From: Chitinophagales bacterium
GTDB taxonomy: Bacteria; Bacteroidota; Bacteroidia; Chitinophagales; Chitinophagaceae
NCBI GenBank assembly: GCA_020636505.1
Contig: JACJXR010000002.1
Location: 372,001-436,000, forward strand
DNA length: 64,000 bases
Reading direction: 5' to 3'
In this document: positions 24,377-34,061 of the stretch, one piece after another
Layout: every line of letters begins with the position of its first letter
Position numbering within the stretch: position 1 is the first letter of the stretch
Notes under the pieces: model-generated
What the model saw: only the letters and a program-made list of their open reading frames with translations
Database searches by the model: none
Told to the model about the DNA's origin: nothing
Made by a program: the position numbers and the translations under genes

Positions 24377-26128
24377 ATGAAAAAGTTATTACTCGTATCA
24401 GCGATTGCTGTCTCTTATTGCGCATCTTCATTTGCGCAAACCAATATCATATCCACCAACACCACCGCTTTGCAGGTGATGAAGGGGAACTACGACCCTG
24501 CAATTTACAAAGCGACAACGGTCATCAGTAAGCCTGCCGATATCATCAACGGTATCAAGGCCGAAGTATCTCCCGATACACTGCAATCCTTGTTGGAAGA
24601 GATGCAGCAGTTTGAGAACAGGAACACCATCTCTGACACCACGTCTCCAACAAAAGGTATAGGTGCTGCTCGCAGATGGGTATATGGCAAGTTTCAGCAG
24701 TACAGTTCAAGAAATGATAATAGACTTATACCGTCTTACCTGCAATTCGACGATGTGGTAACACGATGTAACAACTTGAATGCACAGATGCGCAACATAT
24801 TCTGTGTATTGCCGGGTACTGATACAAGCGAGAAAGATGTTGTGTTTGTGGAAGGGCATATCGACAGCCGCTGCGAAGATGTATGTAGCGACTCCTGTTT
24901 GGCACAAGGCATGGAAGACAATGCCAGTGGCACAGCTCTTGTAATAGAGTTGGCACGTGTAATGAGCAAATACAGCTACAAACGCACCATAGTGTTTGTT
25001 ATAACCATAGGCGAGGAACAAGGACTTTTGGGAGCACGTGCATTTGCCAAATATTGCATACAAGAAGGCATCAAAGTTCGAGGTGTGCTGAACAATGACG
25101 TGGTAGGTGGTATCATTTGTGGTGAATCCGCTTCTCAACCGGGATGTATGGGTGCAGGAACAATTGACAGCCTCAACTTGCGCTTGTTCTCCGACAACGG
25201 GTTCAACTCGGCACACAAGCAGCTTGCACGTTTTACCAAATTGGAGTACAAAGAGAATCTATTACCGTCTACAGGTATACCGATGAACATCAACATAATG
25301 ACGCCGATAGACCGTACAGGTCGCGGTGGGGATCATCAACCATTCTCGGACAACGGTTTTACCGCCATACGTTTCTGTGCTGCCAATGAGCATGGTAATG
25401 CCGATGTGACCAACCCCAACTACAAAGACAGGCAACACACATCAGGAGATATATTGGGCGTGGATACCGACACCGATATGCAGATAGACAGTTTCTTTGT
25501 CAACTTCAACTATCTGTCGAGACTGGCTGTGATAAATGGCAACGCACTCGCTGCCATGGCTGTTGGGCCTCGCACTCCCGACTTCGACGCAGTGACCATT
25601 GACGGGCAAGACGGTATGAATGTGTACATGACCACCGAAAAGCAATACCAACACTATCGTGTGGCCATTCGTAAGTTCGATAACGATTGGGATTCGGTGT
25701 ACACCATCACCAACAACGATCACGGATACATACATCTGCCTAAATCAACCACCTATTTCATTAGTGTGGCATCTGTGGACAATGAGAATATAGAAAGTGT
25801 ATTCTCCAACGAGAAAACAGTACGTACGGGTATCAAAGATCAAACCAAGCTGTCACAAAAGGTGGAGCTGCTGCAAAACCATCCCAATCCATTTGATGGG
25901 GAGACTTATATCTCCATGTTGGCCAACGAAGATATGGTGGGAAAACAAGCCATTGTGGTGATAACAGATATCAGTGGCAAGGTTTTGGAGAAGTTGAATG
26001 TAACACTGAAGCAAGGAATGAACGAAGTGTTGTACAAACACGGCTATAATGTTGTTGGCACCTACACTTATACTTTGATGGTAGACGGACAGCCAACACA
26101 GAGCAAGAGAATGGTGTTTGCGAATTAA
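24377..26128 (+). CDS. M28 family zinc aminopeptidase with T9SS sorting domain
   Basis: The 583-residue secreted enzyme has a signal peptide ending SSFAQ. The M28 dinuclear zinc site is visible: H161 (VEGHIDSR), D181 (MEDNASG), E213-E214 (TIGEEQGLLG), D241 (LNNDVVG) and a later His in GGDHQPFSD. After the catalytic domain (to about 400) comes a fibronectin-III-like part. The final ~80 residues, LLQNHPNPFDGETYISML to GQPTQSKRMVFAN, form a type A T9SS C-terminal sorting domain. The enzyme should therefore be exported to the cell surface or medium, where it removes N-terminal residues from peptides. It is convergent with the TonB receptor gene, overlapping it by four bases. Confidence 0.9.
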   Translation: MKKLLLVSAIAVSYCASSFAQTNIISTNTTALQVMKGNYDPAIYKATTVISKPADIINGIKAEVSPDTLQSLLEEMQQFENRNTISDTTSPTKGIGAARRWVYGKFQQYSSRNDNRLIPSYLQFDDVVTRCNNLNAQMRNIFCVLPGTDTSEKDVVFVEGHIDSRCEDVCSDSCLAQGMEDNASGTALVIELARVMSKYSYKRTIVFVITIGEEQGLLGARAFAKYCIQEGIKVRGVLNNDVVGGIICGESASQPGCMGAGTIDSLNLRLFSDNGFNSAHKQLARFTKLEYKENLLPSTGIPMNINIMTPIDRTGRGGDHQPFSDNGFTAIRFCAANEHGNADVTNPNYKDRQHTSGDILGVDTDTDMQIDSFFVNFNYLSRLAVINGNALAAMAVGPRTPDFDAVTIDGQDGMNVYMTTEKQYQHYRVAIRKFDNDWDSVYTITNNDHGYIHLPKSTTYFISVASVDNENIESVFSNEKTVRTGIKDQTKLSQKVELLQNHPNPFDGETYISMLANEDMVGKQAIVVITDISGKVLEKLNVTLKQGMNEVLYKHGYNVVGTYTYTLMVDGQPTQSKRMVFAN

Positions 26129-28539
26129 AACTTATAATTCCACCCAACCCTGAATACTTGGGTTTCGTAATAGTCGTTACTTACAAAACGGAAGCCGTCA
26201 CCTTGTATCTCTTGTTTTATCCTGAGTGTATTGGCGATGTCCGTTGCATTGACAAACAGTTCCCCTTTACCTTTTTGTATGCTCTTTTTAAGCCCTGCAT
26301 CTATCGAGAAACGATCTCCTATCCTACCCTGCGGAATGATGTCGGGCGCAAGGTATATGGCGGTCAACTGAGCTTCAATACCCTTGGGTAGATTCAAATA
26401 CCCGTTCAACTTCACATTACCCGAATATATCTCCTGTTTCTGCGCGTTATACAATTGAGGTGTTGGATAAAGATTAACGACACTGAATGCTTCAATCACA
26501 TTCTTATATCCTAGCAGGTTCAAATCAAATCGGACATGGTCGTTGAGTTTTTGTGCAAATACAATTTCCACTCCCGAGTTAAAACTTCTTCCTGCATTTT
26601 GGAAAACATTGTAGATAAGATAGCTGCCCGGTGTGGTGCTTGCTATGCGAGTGATGGTTCCGTCTATTATCTTATGATACACTGCTGTATACAAGTATCC
26701 CTTATCCCAACTCGTTTTGTATCCTGCTTCCAACGAAATGACATATTGCGGCTGCAATGAAGGATTACCCACCTTAATGATCTCCGCGTCGTCGTATTTG
26801 GGGAAGATGCGTATATCCACCTCATTAGGTCTATCCACCCTTCTTGTAAAGAAGAACGATATTCTGTTTCTATTGTTAAGTTTATAGGTAAGTCTCAAAT
26901 TCGGGAATGGCTGCAAGTAATCATACCCATCGCTCTTGTAGGTATTGTGATTGGGATTTACATCGTACCTGATATTGGCATATTCACCACGCAATCCTGC
27001 CTCTACTTCAAACTTATTGCTTTCATACACATAGGTTAAATAAAGAGCCGATACGGTTTCGTTGTACTTGGCATAGCCACCTGCATTTGAATCCAGTGGA
27101 GAATTCAGGCCCGGTATAAAACGCATATTGATGGGTATCTCCCTGCGACGAAACTTTCCACCTGCCTCTATACGCCCATGCTTCAACGGTTGTACATAGT
27201 CAAGTGTGGCATCACCCACATGCTCATCCGATATCAGGATAAACGAATCCAACCCTGTATATGAAGGGTAAATGTTGGTGAAATAATATTGCTCATCTTC
27301 CCGATGAAACGTATAGTTGAAATTGAAGTTAAGCATCCTACCCGGTTGCGCGAATTGATGTCGCCAGTTTCCATAAGCCGTTATGGTCGTCTTCACCTCA
27401 TCTTCCAAAAACTGCCAAAGCCTTAACCTTGTATCTAGATTTTGATTGAAGAACGGCTCATCTCCTCTATCCAATATTCCTTCTCTACTGTAAAATCCTG
27501 ATACTGTGAATGTATTGGCTTTGTTTGCGTACCAGTCCATACCCGCCCTTCCGGTGATGAGGTTTGTGGTGCGGTTGCGCTTTGTTTGCTGTTTGATAAC
27601 CGTACCGTCATCATAATACCTATCCACAAACTCGTTTTTGTTCAGCGACTTCTTATATAGGTCGTCTGCTTGCACAAACAGATTTATCTTCTTCTTTCTA
27701 TAATTCAGCGACAATGAAGGATTGAGCTTTGGTGTTGCCTGGTATTGAGGACGAATGGTTGGATAGTTCTCTTTCTTTATCCAAAGGGCTCCTACACCCA
27801 CGGCCATCCCCGCCTTTCCACTCAAACCTTCTTGAGACTCTTTTTTGAATACAATATTGATGATACCGGCATTACCATTGGCATCATACTTTGCAGAAGG
27901 GTTATTTATCACCTCTATCTTTTCAATGGCGGAGGCGGGAATATTGTCCAACCCCGACTGATTGCCGAAACCCGTCAATGCGGTTTGCTTACCATCCACC
28001 AATACAATTACTTTATCACTTCCACGCAACTGCACCTTACCGTCTTGTCCTGCCGTGATACCGGGTATATTCTTCATCGCATCCAACACAGAGCCCCCGG
28101 CTTGGCTTGCATTGTCCGATACGTTGAAGGTTTTCTTATCCAAGCCTCCGGTAACAGCATCTCTTTTTTCAGTTATGGTTGCTTCCTCCAACAAATTGGT
28201 TTCAGGTGTGAGCACGATTCCTCCGACATCGAGATACTGACTCAGCCGTCCCACCAATATGGGTTGATACTTCACTTTAAAACTCAAGTATGAAACTTTA
28301 AGCAGGTAATTGCCTTGTCCTACCCCTTCTATGGAGAAGCGGCCTTCTTCGTCACTGACCGTACCTATTACAAAAGAAGTATCCGCTGTGTTGTATATGG
28401 CAACGTTCACATAAGGCAATGCAGTTTGTTTATCATCTATTATGTGCCCTGATAAGGTTACCTTGTCGGACTGTGCGAATGACCCGTAGCTGTTGAAAAG
28501 AAATAATACTAATCCCGATAATACTCTAAAGAATTTCAT
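26125..28539 (-). CDS. TonB-dependent outer-membrane receptor
   Basis: The frame opens at a TTG, but the ATG at 28539 (MKFFRVLSGLVLFLFNSYGSFAQ) gives a clean signal peptide and an 804-residue product. The mature protein has a carboxypeptidase-regulatory-like domain (VTLSGHIIDDKQTALPYVNVAIYN), a plug domain (residues about 130-230, GGSVLDAMKNIPGIT, VQLRGSDKVIVLVDGKQ) and a long beta barrel ending in the aromatic FRVGWNYKF. It belongs to the outer-membrane beta-barrel (OMP_b-brl_3) subgroup of TonB-dependent transporters rather than a SusC type. It overlaps the stop of the S41 protease by 14 bases, so the two genes are coupled. The substrate is unknown. Confidence 0.9.
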   Translation of the reverse strand: MKFFRVLSGLVLFLFNSYGSFAQSDKVTLSGHIIDDKQTALPYVNVAIYNTADTSFVIGTVSDEEGRFSIEGVGQGNYLLKVSYLSFKVKYQPILVGRLSQYLDVGGIVLTPETNLLEEATITEKRDAVTGGLDKKTFNVSDNASQAGGSVLDAMKNIPGITAGQDGKVQLRGSDKVIVLVDGKQTALTGFGNQSGLDNIPASAIEKIEVINNPSAKYDANGNAGIINIVFKKESQEGLSGKAGMAVGVGALWIKKENYPTIRPQYQATPKLNPSLSLNYRKKKINLFVQADDLYKKSLNKNEFVDRYYDDGTVIKQQTKRNRTTNLITGRAGMDWYANKANTFTVSGFYSREGILDRGDEPFFNQNLDTRLRLWQFLEDEVKTTITAYGNWRHQFAQPGRMLNFNFNYTFHREDEQYYFTNIYPSYTGLDSFILISDEHVGDATLDYVQPLKHGRIEAGGKFRRREIPINMRFIPGLNSPLDSNAGGYAKYNETVSALYLTYVYESNKFEVEAGLRGEYANIRYDVNPNHNTYKSDGYDYLQPFPNLRLTYKLNNRNRISFFFTRRVDRPNEVDIRIFPKYDDAEIIKVGNPSLQPQYVISLEAGYKTSWDKGYLYTAVYHKIIDGTITRIASTTPGSYLIYNVFQNAGRSFNSGVEIVFAQKLNDHVRFDLNLLGYKNVIEAFSVVNLYPTPQLYNAQKQEIYSGNVKLNGYLNLPKGIEAQLTAIYLAPDIIPQGRIGDRFSIDAGLKKSIQKGKGELFVNATDIANTLRIKQEIQGDGFRFVSNDYYETQVFRVGWNYKF

Positions 28540-29536
28540 TAATTGCTGCTTCAATTACGTCATCAATACCTAGTTGTAGGTTGGCGTTATTCACCAAAAC
28601 GCGCTTGTCGGGAGGCAGACCGTTTTCAAAATTATTTCCAAAGATATCCAAGGTTTGTGTTATAGAAAACCTATAAGTCCATCCATTCGGCAGTTGCCCA
28701 CCGTTCGGCAATCCGAAACCACCGCCTGTGGTATCTCCTATCACCACCATATTATCTATCGCTTTTGCCATCAGCGAGAAGAACGAACCCGAACTGTATG
28801 TACCCCTATCTGTCAAAACCACGACTTTCTTGGTATAGCGAATGGACTGGGAAGGACTTAAACGAGACTCCTTCAACTCGCCGAAATCATTATGTCCTTC
28901 ACCTACTTTACCGCGTGATGTGTACACGAACTCTTGCTTACTGATAAATCGGCTCAGAATGCTGTAAGCATCGAATATAGCACCACCACCGTTTTGCCTG
29001 ATGTCGAATATCAAGCCCTTAGTATCCTTGTACTTATCCAATATATAGTCGAGCTGCACATCATCCACACTTCCTGGGAATGAGGGAAAGCGTACATAAC
29101 CCACTTGCTTGTTCTTCAAAAAATTGTGTTGAAACGGACCTGTAATGGTGCGGTCCGTACCGAGATAATTTTCCAACACCACACGTTCATCAATATTCTC
29201 AGGGCCAAGCAGGTCGATATCAAACACGGAAATATTGAAAGGAGATATAAGGTTGGTATGTCCGTCTCTCAATTCATCAAGCATGGCTCCCATCACGTTG
29301 AAGAGCGAATCCTCACTCATACCGTCATATACTCTTGGCGAATACTTTGTTCGCATGGCATTCCAATCCACGCCTTTGTAAGAGAAGTACGCGTAACGTT
29401 TATCCATCTGCTCCCACAGATAGTCAAAGTTCTCACGCGCATTAGTCGAATCACCCTTTTTCTTGAATATGATTTTCTCACAAGAAGACAAAAACAAAGT
29501 CAGCGCAAAAACCGCCATCCATCTTTTGGTACTCAT
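28526..29536 (-). CDS. S41 family peptidase lipoprotein
   Basis: The 336-residue protein has a lipoprotein signal ending LFLSSC (Cys19). The core is of the tail-specific protease type: a helical N-terminal part (FDYLWEQMDKRYAYFSYKG), MLDELRDGHTNLI, GYVRFPSF, then the catalytic region FDIRQNGGG and LTDRGTYSSGSFFSLMAKA with S248 as the likely nucleophile. No PDZ domain is recognisable. Overlaps tie it to both neighbours: four bases with the outer-membrane protein upstream and 14 bases with the TonB receptor downstream. It may process peptides taken up by, or shed from, that system; this is inferred from linkage. Confidence 0.88.
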   Translation of the reverse strand: MSTKRWMAVFALTLFLSSCEKIIFKKKGDSTNARENFDYLWEQMDKRYAYFSYKGVDWNAMRTKYSPRVYDGMSEDSLFNVMGAMLDELRDGHTNLISPFNISVFDIDLLGPENIDERVVLENYLGTDRTITGPFQHNFLKNKQVGYVRFPSFPGSVDDVQLDYILDKYKDTKGLIFDIRQNGGGAIFDAYSILSRFISKQEFVYTSRGKVGEGHNDFGELKESRLSPSQSIRYTKKVVVLTDRGTYSSGSFFSLMAKAIDNMVVIGDTTGGGFGLPNGGQLPNGWTYRFSITQTLDIFGNNFENGLPPDKRVLVNNANLQLGIDDVIEAAINEIL

Positions 29537-30429
29537 CTGTATTTGTTTTTATTCAGGTGAAACAATAATGACATCTCAACTATGTGGTTAGCCATTTCAA
29601 ATCGATTGAACGACTTGCCTGCTTTATATGCATCCCATATGTAAGACACACGCCACATATTACCGTTATGCATTTGATTGGTGTACGACAATTCAGAGCT
29701 GAATCTCAATCCCGAGAACACTTTATATTCATATTCTTGAAACAATGGTATCTCTCCGATGCTCTCGTTAGCTATGTAGGCATACCCGTTGCGCAACACA
29801 TTGTTCATCACAGGTACGTTCAATTGATAAGATATCAACTGTACTCGTGGATGCAATTTGTATTTGATGAACAACAATTTCTTTTGCACCGTTTCGGTAC
29901 GCTCAAACACTCTGGTAACCTTGCCCGAAAGAAAGAATGTGTTGAACATTTCGTAACCGAAAGCTGCATTGAGCAAGTCACCGTTGATACGTGTATCGAA
30001 ATTAGCATCGAACATACCACCCAACTTGAAGTTCCACTTATCGTTGGAGATACTGTTTAGTTGGTACAATCTGTAATAATTGAGCGAAAGCATAAACACA
30101 GATGCGGAAGACTTCACGTCTATACCTTCCTTGCGTTTATATCCGACATTACCCATATTGTATCGTGCAGTGAACTTCACTTCTCGCGCATCATCCATCT
30201 TCAAGAACCCCATGGACAGGTTGAACAATGCGCCCTTGTAGGTAATGGGAGAAGTGGCGAAATCACGAACCGAAGCACGGTTGAAACCCATAGCCGTTTG
30301 GAAATACTTGGGTCTACTCTTACGGATCTGCTTTGGGGTGGGTGTCTCATCCTGTGCGAAGACTGACGATGAACACATCGACAGCAAAACACCCAACAGT
30401 ACGGTATAAAAAAATTTAGAGCTATCCAT
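29533..30429 (-). CDS. Outer-membrane protein, first gene of the S41/TonB operon
   Basis: The 298 residues include a signal peptide ending SSSVFAQ. The rest is rich in alternating aromatic/hydrophobic strands (FNLSMGFLKMDDAREVKFTARYN, GGMFDANFDTRINGDLLNAAFGYEMF, YKVFSGLRFSSELSYTN), which suggests a small outer-membrane beta barrel of about 12 strands. No family was recognised with certainty. It shares the first half of its layout (RPK basic stretch after the signal peptide) with the protein at 31454-32296. The ATGA overlap with the downstream S41 gene supports a single operon with the TonB receptor. Confidence 0.65.
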   Translation of the reverse strand: MDSSKFFYTVLLGVLLSMCSSSVFAQDETPTPKQIRKSRPKYFQTAMGFNRASVRDFATSPITYKGALFNLSMGFLKMDDAREVKFTARYNMGNVGYKRKEGIDVKSSASVFMLSLNYYRLYQLNSISNDKWNFKLGGMFDANFDTRINGDLLNAAFGYEMFNTFFLSGKVTRVFERTETVQKKLLFIKYKLHPRVQLISYQLNVPVMNNVLRNGYAYIANESIGEIPLFQEYEYKVFSGLRFSSELSYTNQMHNGNMWRVSYIWDAYKAGKSFNRFEMANHIVEMSLLFHLNKNKYR

Positions 30430-30476
30430 TATTGTGATAATGATGATAGCTCTAAGTTAAGTTTCTTAAAGATATT

Positions 30477-31415
30477 TTATGCAGTGGCTGCCTGCTCGGC
30501 TTCCCAATCTCTGCGGCCTTCACCGGCAATTACATGCTTTTCGCTGTGGTAAGAAGAGCGTACCAATGGTCCGCTTTCCACATAGTCGAAGCCCATTTTG
30601 TATCCTTCTTCACGATAGAATGCAAATTCGTCAGGATGTACAAAACGATCGACCGGTAAGTGCTTCGGAGTAGGTTGTAGATATTGTCCTAATGTTAAAA
30701 CATCGCAACCGTTGTCTACAAGGTCTTGCATGGTTTGCAATACTTCCTCTTTCTCTTCGCCAAGTCCAAGCATCACACCGCTCTTCGTACGCATGCCACC
30801 GTCTTTCAATCGGCGTATCACCTCCATACTACGATGGTATTTGGCTTGTATACGTACTCGACGCGTCAATCTCTCTACCGTCTCCACGTTGTGCGACACC
30901 ACCTCAGGTGCAACTTCTATCACTCGCTCCAAGTTCTCCCACTGACCTTTGAAGTCAGGTATCAATGTCTCAAGTGTAGTATCAGGATTAAGTGCGCGTA
31001 CTGCTTTTATGGTATTGGCCCATATAATGGAACCTCCGTCTTTCAATTCGTCACGGTCAACAGATGTGATAACCGCGTGTTTCACCTTCATCAGATGTAT
31101 GGCTTCCGCCACACGTTGCGGCTCATCCCAATCAACAGGTTCGGGACGTCCGGTAGCTACAGCACAAAATCCGCATGAGCGCGTACAGATATTACCCAAT
31201 ATCATGAATGTGGCTGTACCTGCTCCCCAACACTCACCCATGTTCGGGCAATTGCCACTCTCACAAATGGTGTGTAGCTTATGCGTGTTCACAAGGCCAC
31301 GTACATGACGATAACCTTCACCTATCGGTAGCTTCACGCGCAACCAATCAGGTTTTTTGGTACGCTTTTCGGCCTGTAATTGTTGTTGATTGTTAATTAC
31401 GGGTAATTCTCGCAT
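30477..31415 (-). CDS. lipA: Lipoyl synthase
   Basis: From the ATG at 31415 (MRELPVINN) the protein is 312 residues; the longer frame adds ten residues and is less typical. The auxiliary 4Fe-4S cluster motif CESGNCPNMGEC has C51, C56 and C62. The radical-SAM CxxxCxxC motif (CTRSCGFC) has C77, C81 and C84. The C-terminal auxiliary-cluster serine is in VRSSYH. The enzyme inserts two sulfur atoms into an octanoyl chain on E2 and H proteins. LipB is not next to it. The end is Ala-rich and the length is normal. Confidence 0.95.
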   Translation of the reverse strand: MRELPVINNQQQLQAEKRTKKPDWLRVKLPIGEGYRHVRGLVNTHKLHTICESGNCPNMGECWGAGTATFMILGNICTRSCGFCAVATGRPEPVDWDEPQRVAEAIHLMKVKHAVITSVDRDELKDGGSIIWANTIKAVRALNPDTTLETLIPDFKGQWENLERVIEVAPEVVSHNVETVERLTRRVRIQAKYHRSMEVIRRLKDGGMRTKSGVMLGLGEEKEEVLQTMQDLVDNGCDVLTLGQYLQPTPKHLPVDRFVHPDEFAFYREEGYKMGFDYVESGPLVRSSYHSEKHVIAGEGRRDWEAEQAATA

Positions 31416-31453
31416 ATCATGCAAAGATACATCATTTAGCACCAATAGTGCGA

Positions 31454-32296
31454 CTAACGACGGCTACTGCGCTTTTTGTCGGCCCAACGCTTACCGGCCT
31501 GAATGGACACATATGCGTTTACGAAATACGGCACATGATTCTGGTTGGCCATAAGCTCTATGGCACGGGTATAAAACTCGGCACTGACGCCTGTTTCGAT
31601 GGCCAATTTGGTAGTTTTGGTGGCTGCAAAATCGAAATGCAAACCCGTTTTGAAGTGTACCCCCGGTACTATCTTCAATTCACCAATGCCTTTTGTGAAA
31701 CCTGCGCTCCCCACTATCGCTGCGGAGTCGATATTCGGAGATAATATCACCTTTGTAGAGTCTGTATAACGAACAGTTTCCCTTGTCAATGGGCCACCTG
31801 CTTTTGAATAATATGCCTCGTAATAATATGGCTTTTCAAGACCCAATGATATACCACCCATGTATACCCAATGTATTGATACGGAACCCGGATCGGGCTT
31901 GCCGGCTATCATCTTACGACGGCCATATCCGAATTTCAGTGTATAAAAGTTGTTGATCTTTCCGAAGATGAACGGCTTAACATTTTCTGTGGCGGCACCG
32001 GTGATGTTGGTACGCTTTGTTTCCTGTGGGTGTTTCTTCTCGGAGAACTCTATCTGAAACAATTTGGTATCATAAAAATAGTCTGTGTTTCTACCCGGGT
32101 CTTTGACCGCACCACGGTCAACAAATATCCCCCAGCCGTCCGTATTCACTCTGAAACCGACACTGAATTCCTTCTTTATCGGCTTTGGCCTGGCACGTCT
32201 TTTAGCCATGGCTAAAGAGTCTATTTGTGCGCTTGCGGCGGTATCCGTCAGAATAAGAACGACAGGTATTAACAACAAATATTTTAAATGCTTCAT
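31454..32296 (-). CDS. Outer-membrane protein of unknown function upstream of lipA
   Basis: The 280-residue protein has a signal peptide ending AASAQ. A basic stretch follows (AKRRARPKPIKKEFS), then beta-rich repeats (FSVGFRVNTDGWGIFVDRG, FYTLKFGYGRRKM, MGGISLGLEKPYYYEAYYS, HFKTGLHFDFAATKTTKLAIETG). It looks like an eight- to twelve-strand outer-membrane barrel. The same kind of gene is often found next to lipA in Bacteroidota; that is recollection, not proven here. The spacing of 38 bases to lipA suggests a shared transcript. It shows some resemblance to the protein at 29533-30429. Confidence 0.65.
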   Translation of the reverse strand: MKHLKYLLLIPVVLILTDTAASAQIDSLAMAKRRARPKPIKKEFSVGFRVNTDGWGIFVDRGAVKDPGRNTDYFYDTKLFQIEFSEKKHPQETKRTNITGAATENVKPFIFGKINNFYTLKFGYGRRKMIAGKPDPGSVSIHWVYMGGISLGLEKPYYYEAYYSKAGGPLTRETVRYTDSTKVILSPNIDSAAIVGSAGFTKGIGELKIVPGVHFKTGLHFDFAATKTTKLAIETGVSAEFYTRAIELMANQNHVPYFVNAYVSIQAGKRWADKKRSSRR

Positions 32297-32370
32297 TTTC
32301 AGCTATTGACAACGCCGTAACTACGGCATATTTAATCTTAAAGTAAGTAAATTTAGCGGAAAATCCGTAC

Positions 32371-32778
32371 ATGACTTCGAAAGTTATTTATAAAGGCAAT
32401 TTGCGAACCGTAGCCACGCATTTACGTTCGGGCAGCGAGGTGGAGACCGATGCGCCCATCGACAACAATGGCAAAGGTGAAAGGTTCTCTCCTACCGACC
32501 TGATGGCCACTGCTTTGGCCTCGTGCATGTGTACCATGATGGGTATAGCAGGCAACACCCACAACATAGAAGTACGCGATATAGAATGCGAGGTGGAGAA
32601 AATAATGGTCCCCAACCCACGTAGGATAGGCGAAGTAAAAGTGACGCTACATTTTCCCAAGGACTTGATATATACAGACAAGGAAAAAACGATATTGGAA
32701 CGCACTGCCATGACTTGTCCCGTTTTGGAAAGCATGCACCCCGACTTGAAGAAAACGGTCGAGTTTGATTGGCTATGA
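32371..32778 (+). CDS. OsmC/Ohr family peroxide-reducing protein
   Basis: The 135 residues match OsmC-like proteins. The first redox Cys is C52 (LASCMCTMMGIA) and the second is C116 (AMTCPVLESMHP). A further Cys at 54 is an addition. The initial strand region GSEVETDAPIDNNGKGERFSP is typical of the YhfA/OsmC branch. The two-Cys pair is expected to reduce organic hydroperoxides. It may also be a redox-sensitive regulator-like homologue. The stop lies inside the 3' end of the minus-strand DUF2851 gene (six-base overlap). Confidence 0.88.
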   Translation: MTSKVIYKGNLRTVATHLRSGSEVETDAPIDNNGKGERFSPTDLMATALASCMCTMMGIAGNTHNIEVRDIECEVEKIMVPNPRRIGEVKVTLHFPKDLIYTDKEKTILERTAMTCPVLESMHPDLKKTVEFDWL

Positions 32779-34038
32779 TTTGAGTAAGCCGATACCGACG
32801 GCACACTCCAAACATCTCTTTTGGCTGCAATAGTTGTTGTACAACTGTATCTGCGCTTGTGTTTGTGAGGCATTCGCAGCAGCCCAATTGGCAGAACTGA
32901 ATATCTTGATGATTCGATTGCTTTCGGCAGGTATTTCGTCCAACAGTTTCAACGCGTCTTCTTTATCATATTGCGTACCCATGTTTTGCGCATAGAGAAA
33001 CTTAACAGGAGCAACTGTGTTGATGATGATATTCTGTATGGAGGCTTTACCTAACTTTTTCTTCTGCTCTTTTTCCGAAGGTTCATCAAAGCGATAGTGC
33101 GTATTCCAATACTCACTTGCTGCAACATCAAACAAGCTTGCTGTTTCTTTATATCCATTTTGCTCTATCACTTTCGAGAACAGATGCACCGACTTGTGTA
33201 TCAATGCCGCAAACTGTGCGATGCGTATGGTAGGAAAGTTGGCAGGACGTAACCGCATGAACTTCCACAAGTGGGCATCCATGGGTTGCAGCTTATATTT
33301 CTTCTTTAGAAAGTTATACTCCGTTTGCAATGCGTTTGGATATACATCTGTAAAATCACCGTCCAACATACCCGCTTGCCCGAATAGTATCGCCTCTACT
33401 TGCAACAGGTTGTCCTTATGCTTGGCCAATACTTTCAGCGGAATGGACTTAGCCAATTGCAGAAAAGCGTCGGCATTCACTTTAAATCCAAAATTGGCAG
33501 CCATACGCAAGTACAACAGTCCACTCCAATCTCCTGCAGACTCTTCCAACAGTTCCTCCCATCCTGATAACTTATGCTCCCAACGCTCAGCAAGCATACG
33601 TGTGAGCAAACTGCTTTTCACTATATCCTTTATCTCTCCCACTCTTTTGGCACAAGGCAAACTCTCTTCTGTATATGACAAGTATTGGTAGGCCTTCAAT
33701 GTATTTGGCGCGATATGTTTGGCTATGCATAATACAGGAGTATTGGCAGGACCTTCATCAGCGTCGTGCTCATATACCACATGCAGTATCACATTCTTGT
33801 AAGCATCGTCATTGTCGTGCTTATGCCTTTTCCAATCGCTGCTTTTGACATGTATCTCCACATGTCCTGCAAGCGTGGTTTTGCCCACTTTTATTTTGGC
33901 TTCGAGAAAATCGGGACCCGCATCGATATTGTACCTGCCGGGATGTACCACAGTAATATCCTCACCGTCTGTTGTGGTGAGTGCGGTAGGTTGATAAAGG
34001 CTGTATTGCCAAACGGTATGTAGCAATTTTTCCTGCAT
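32773..34038 (-). CDS. DUF2851 family protein
   Basis: The 421-residue soluble protein matches the Bacteroidota DUF2851 family: start EKLLHTVWQYSLYQP, then VHPGRYNIDAGPDFLEAKI and HVEIHVKSSDWKRHKH, and a Cys/Lys-rich end (YCSQKRCLECAVG). The Gly-x-N-x-D-x-GPDF element and the H-x-E-x-H-V region look like a possible active or metal site, but the function is not known to me. It is convergent with the OsmC gene and followed upstream by pyrF. Confidence 0.85.
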   Translation of the reverse strand: MQEKLLHTVWQYSLYQPTALTTTDGEDITVVHPGRYNIDAGPDFLEAKIKVGKTTLAGHVEIHVKSSDWKRHKHDNDDAYKNVILHVVYEHDADEGPANTPVLCIAKHIAPNTLKAYQYLSYTEESLPCAKRVGEIKDIVKSSLLTRMLAERWEHKLSGWEELLEESAGDWSGLLYLRMAANFGFKVNADAFLQLAKSIPLKVLAKHKDNLLQVEAILFGQAGMLDGDFTDVYPNALQTEYNFLKKKYKLQPMDAHLWKFMRLRPANFPTIRIAQFAALIHKSVHLFSKVIEQNGYKETASLFDVAASEYWNTHYRFDEPSEKEQKKKLGKASIQNIIINTVAPVKFLYAQNMGTQYDKEDALKLLDEIPAESNRIIKIFSSANWAAANASQTQAQIQLYNNYCSQKRCLECAVGIGLLKS

Positions 34039-34061
34039 CAGGTGACGTATGCAGGTTCAAG

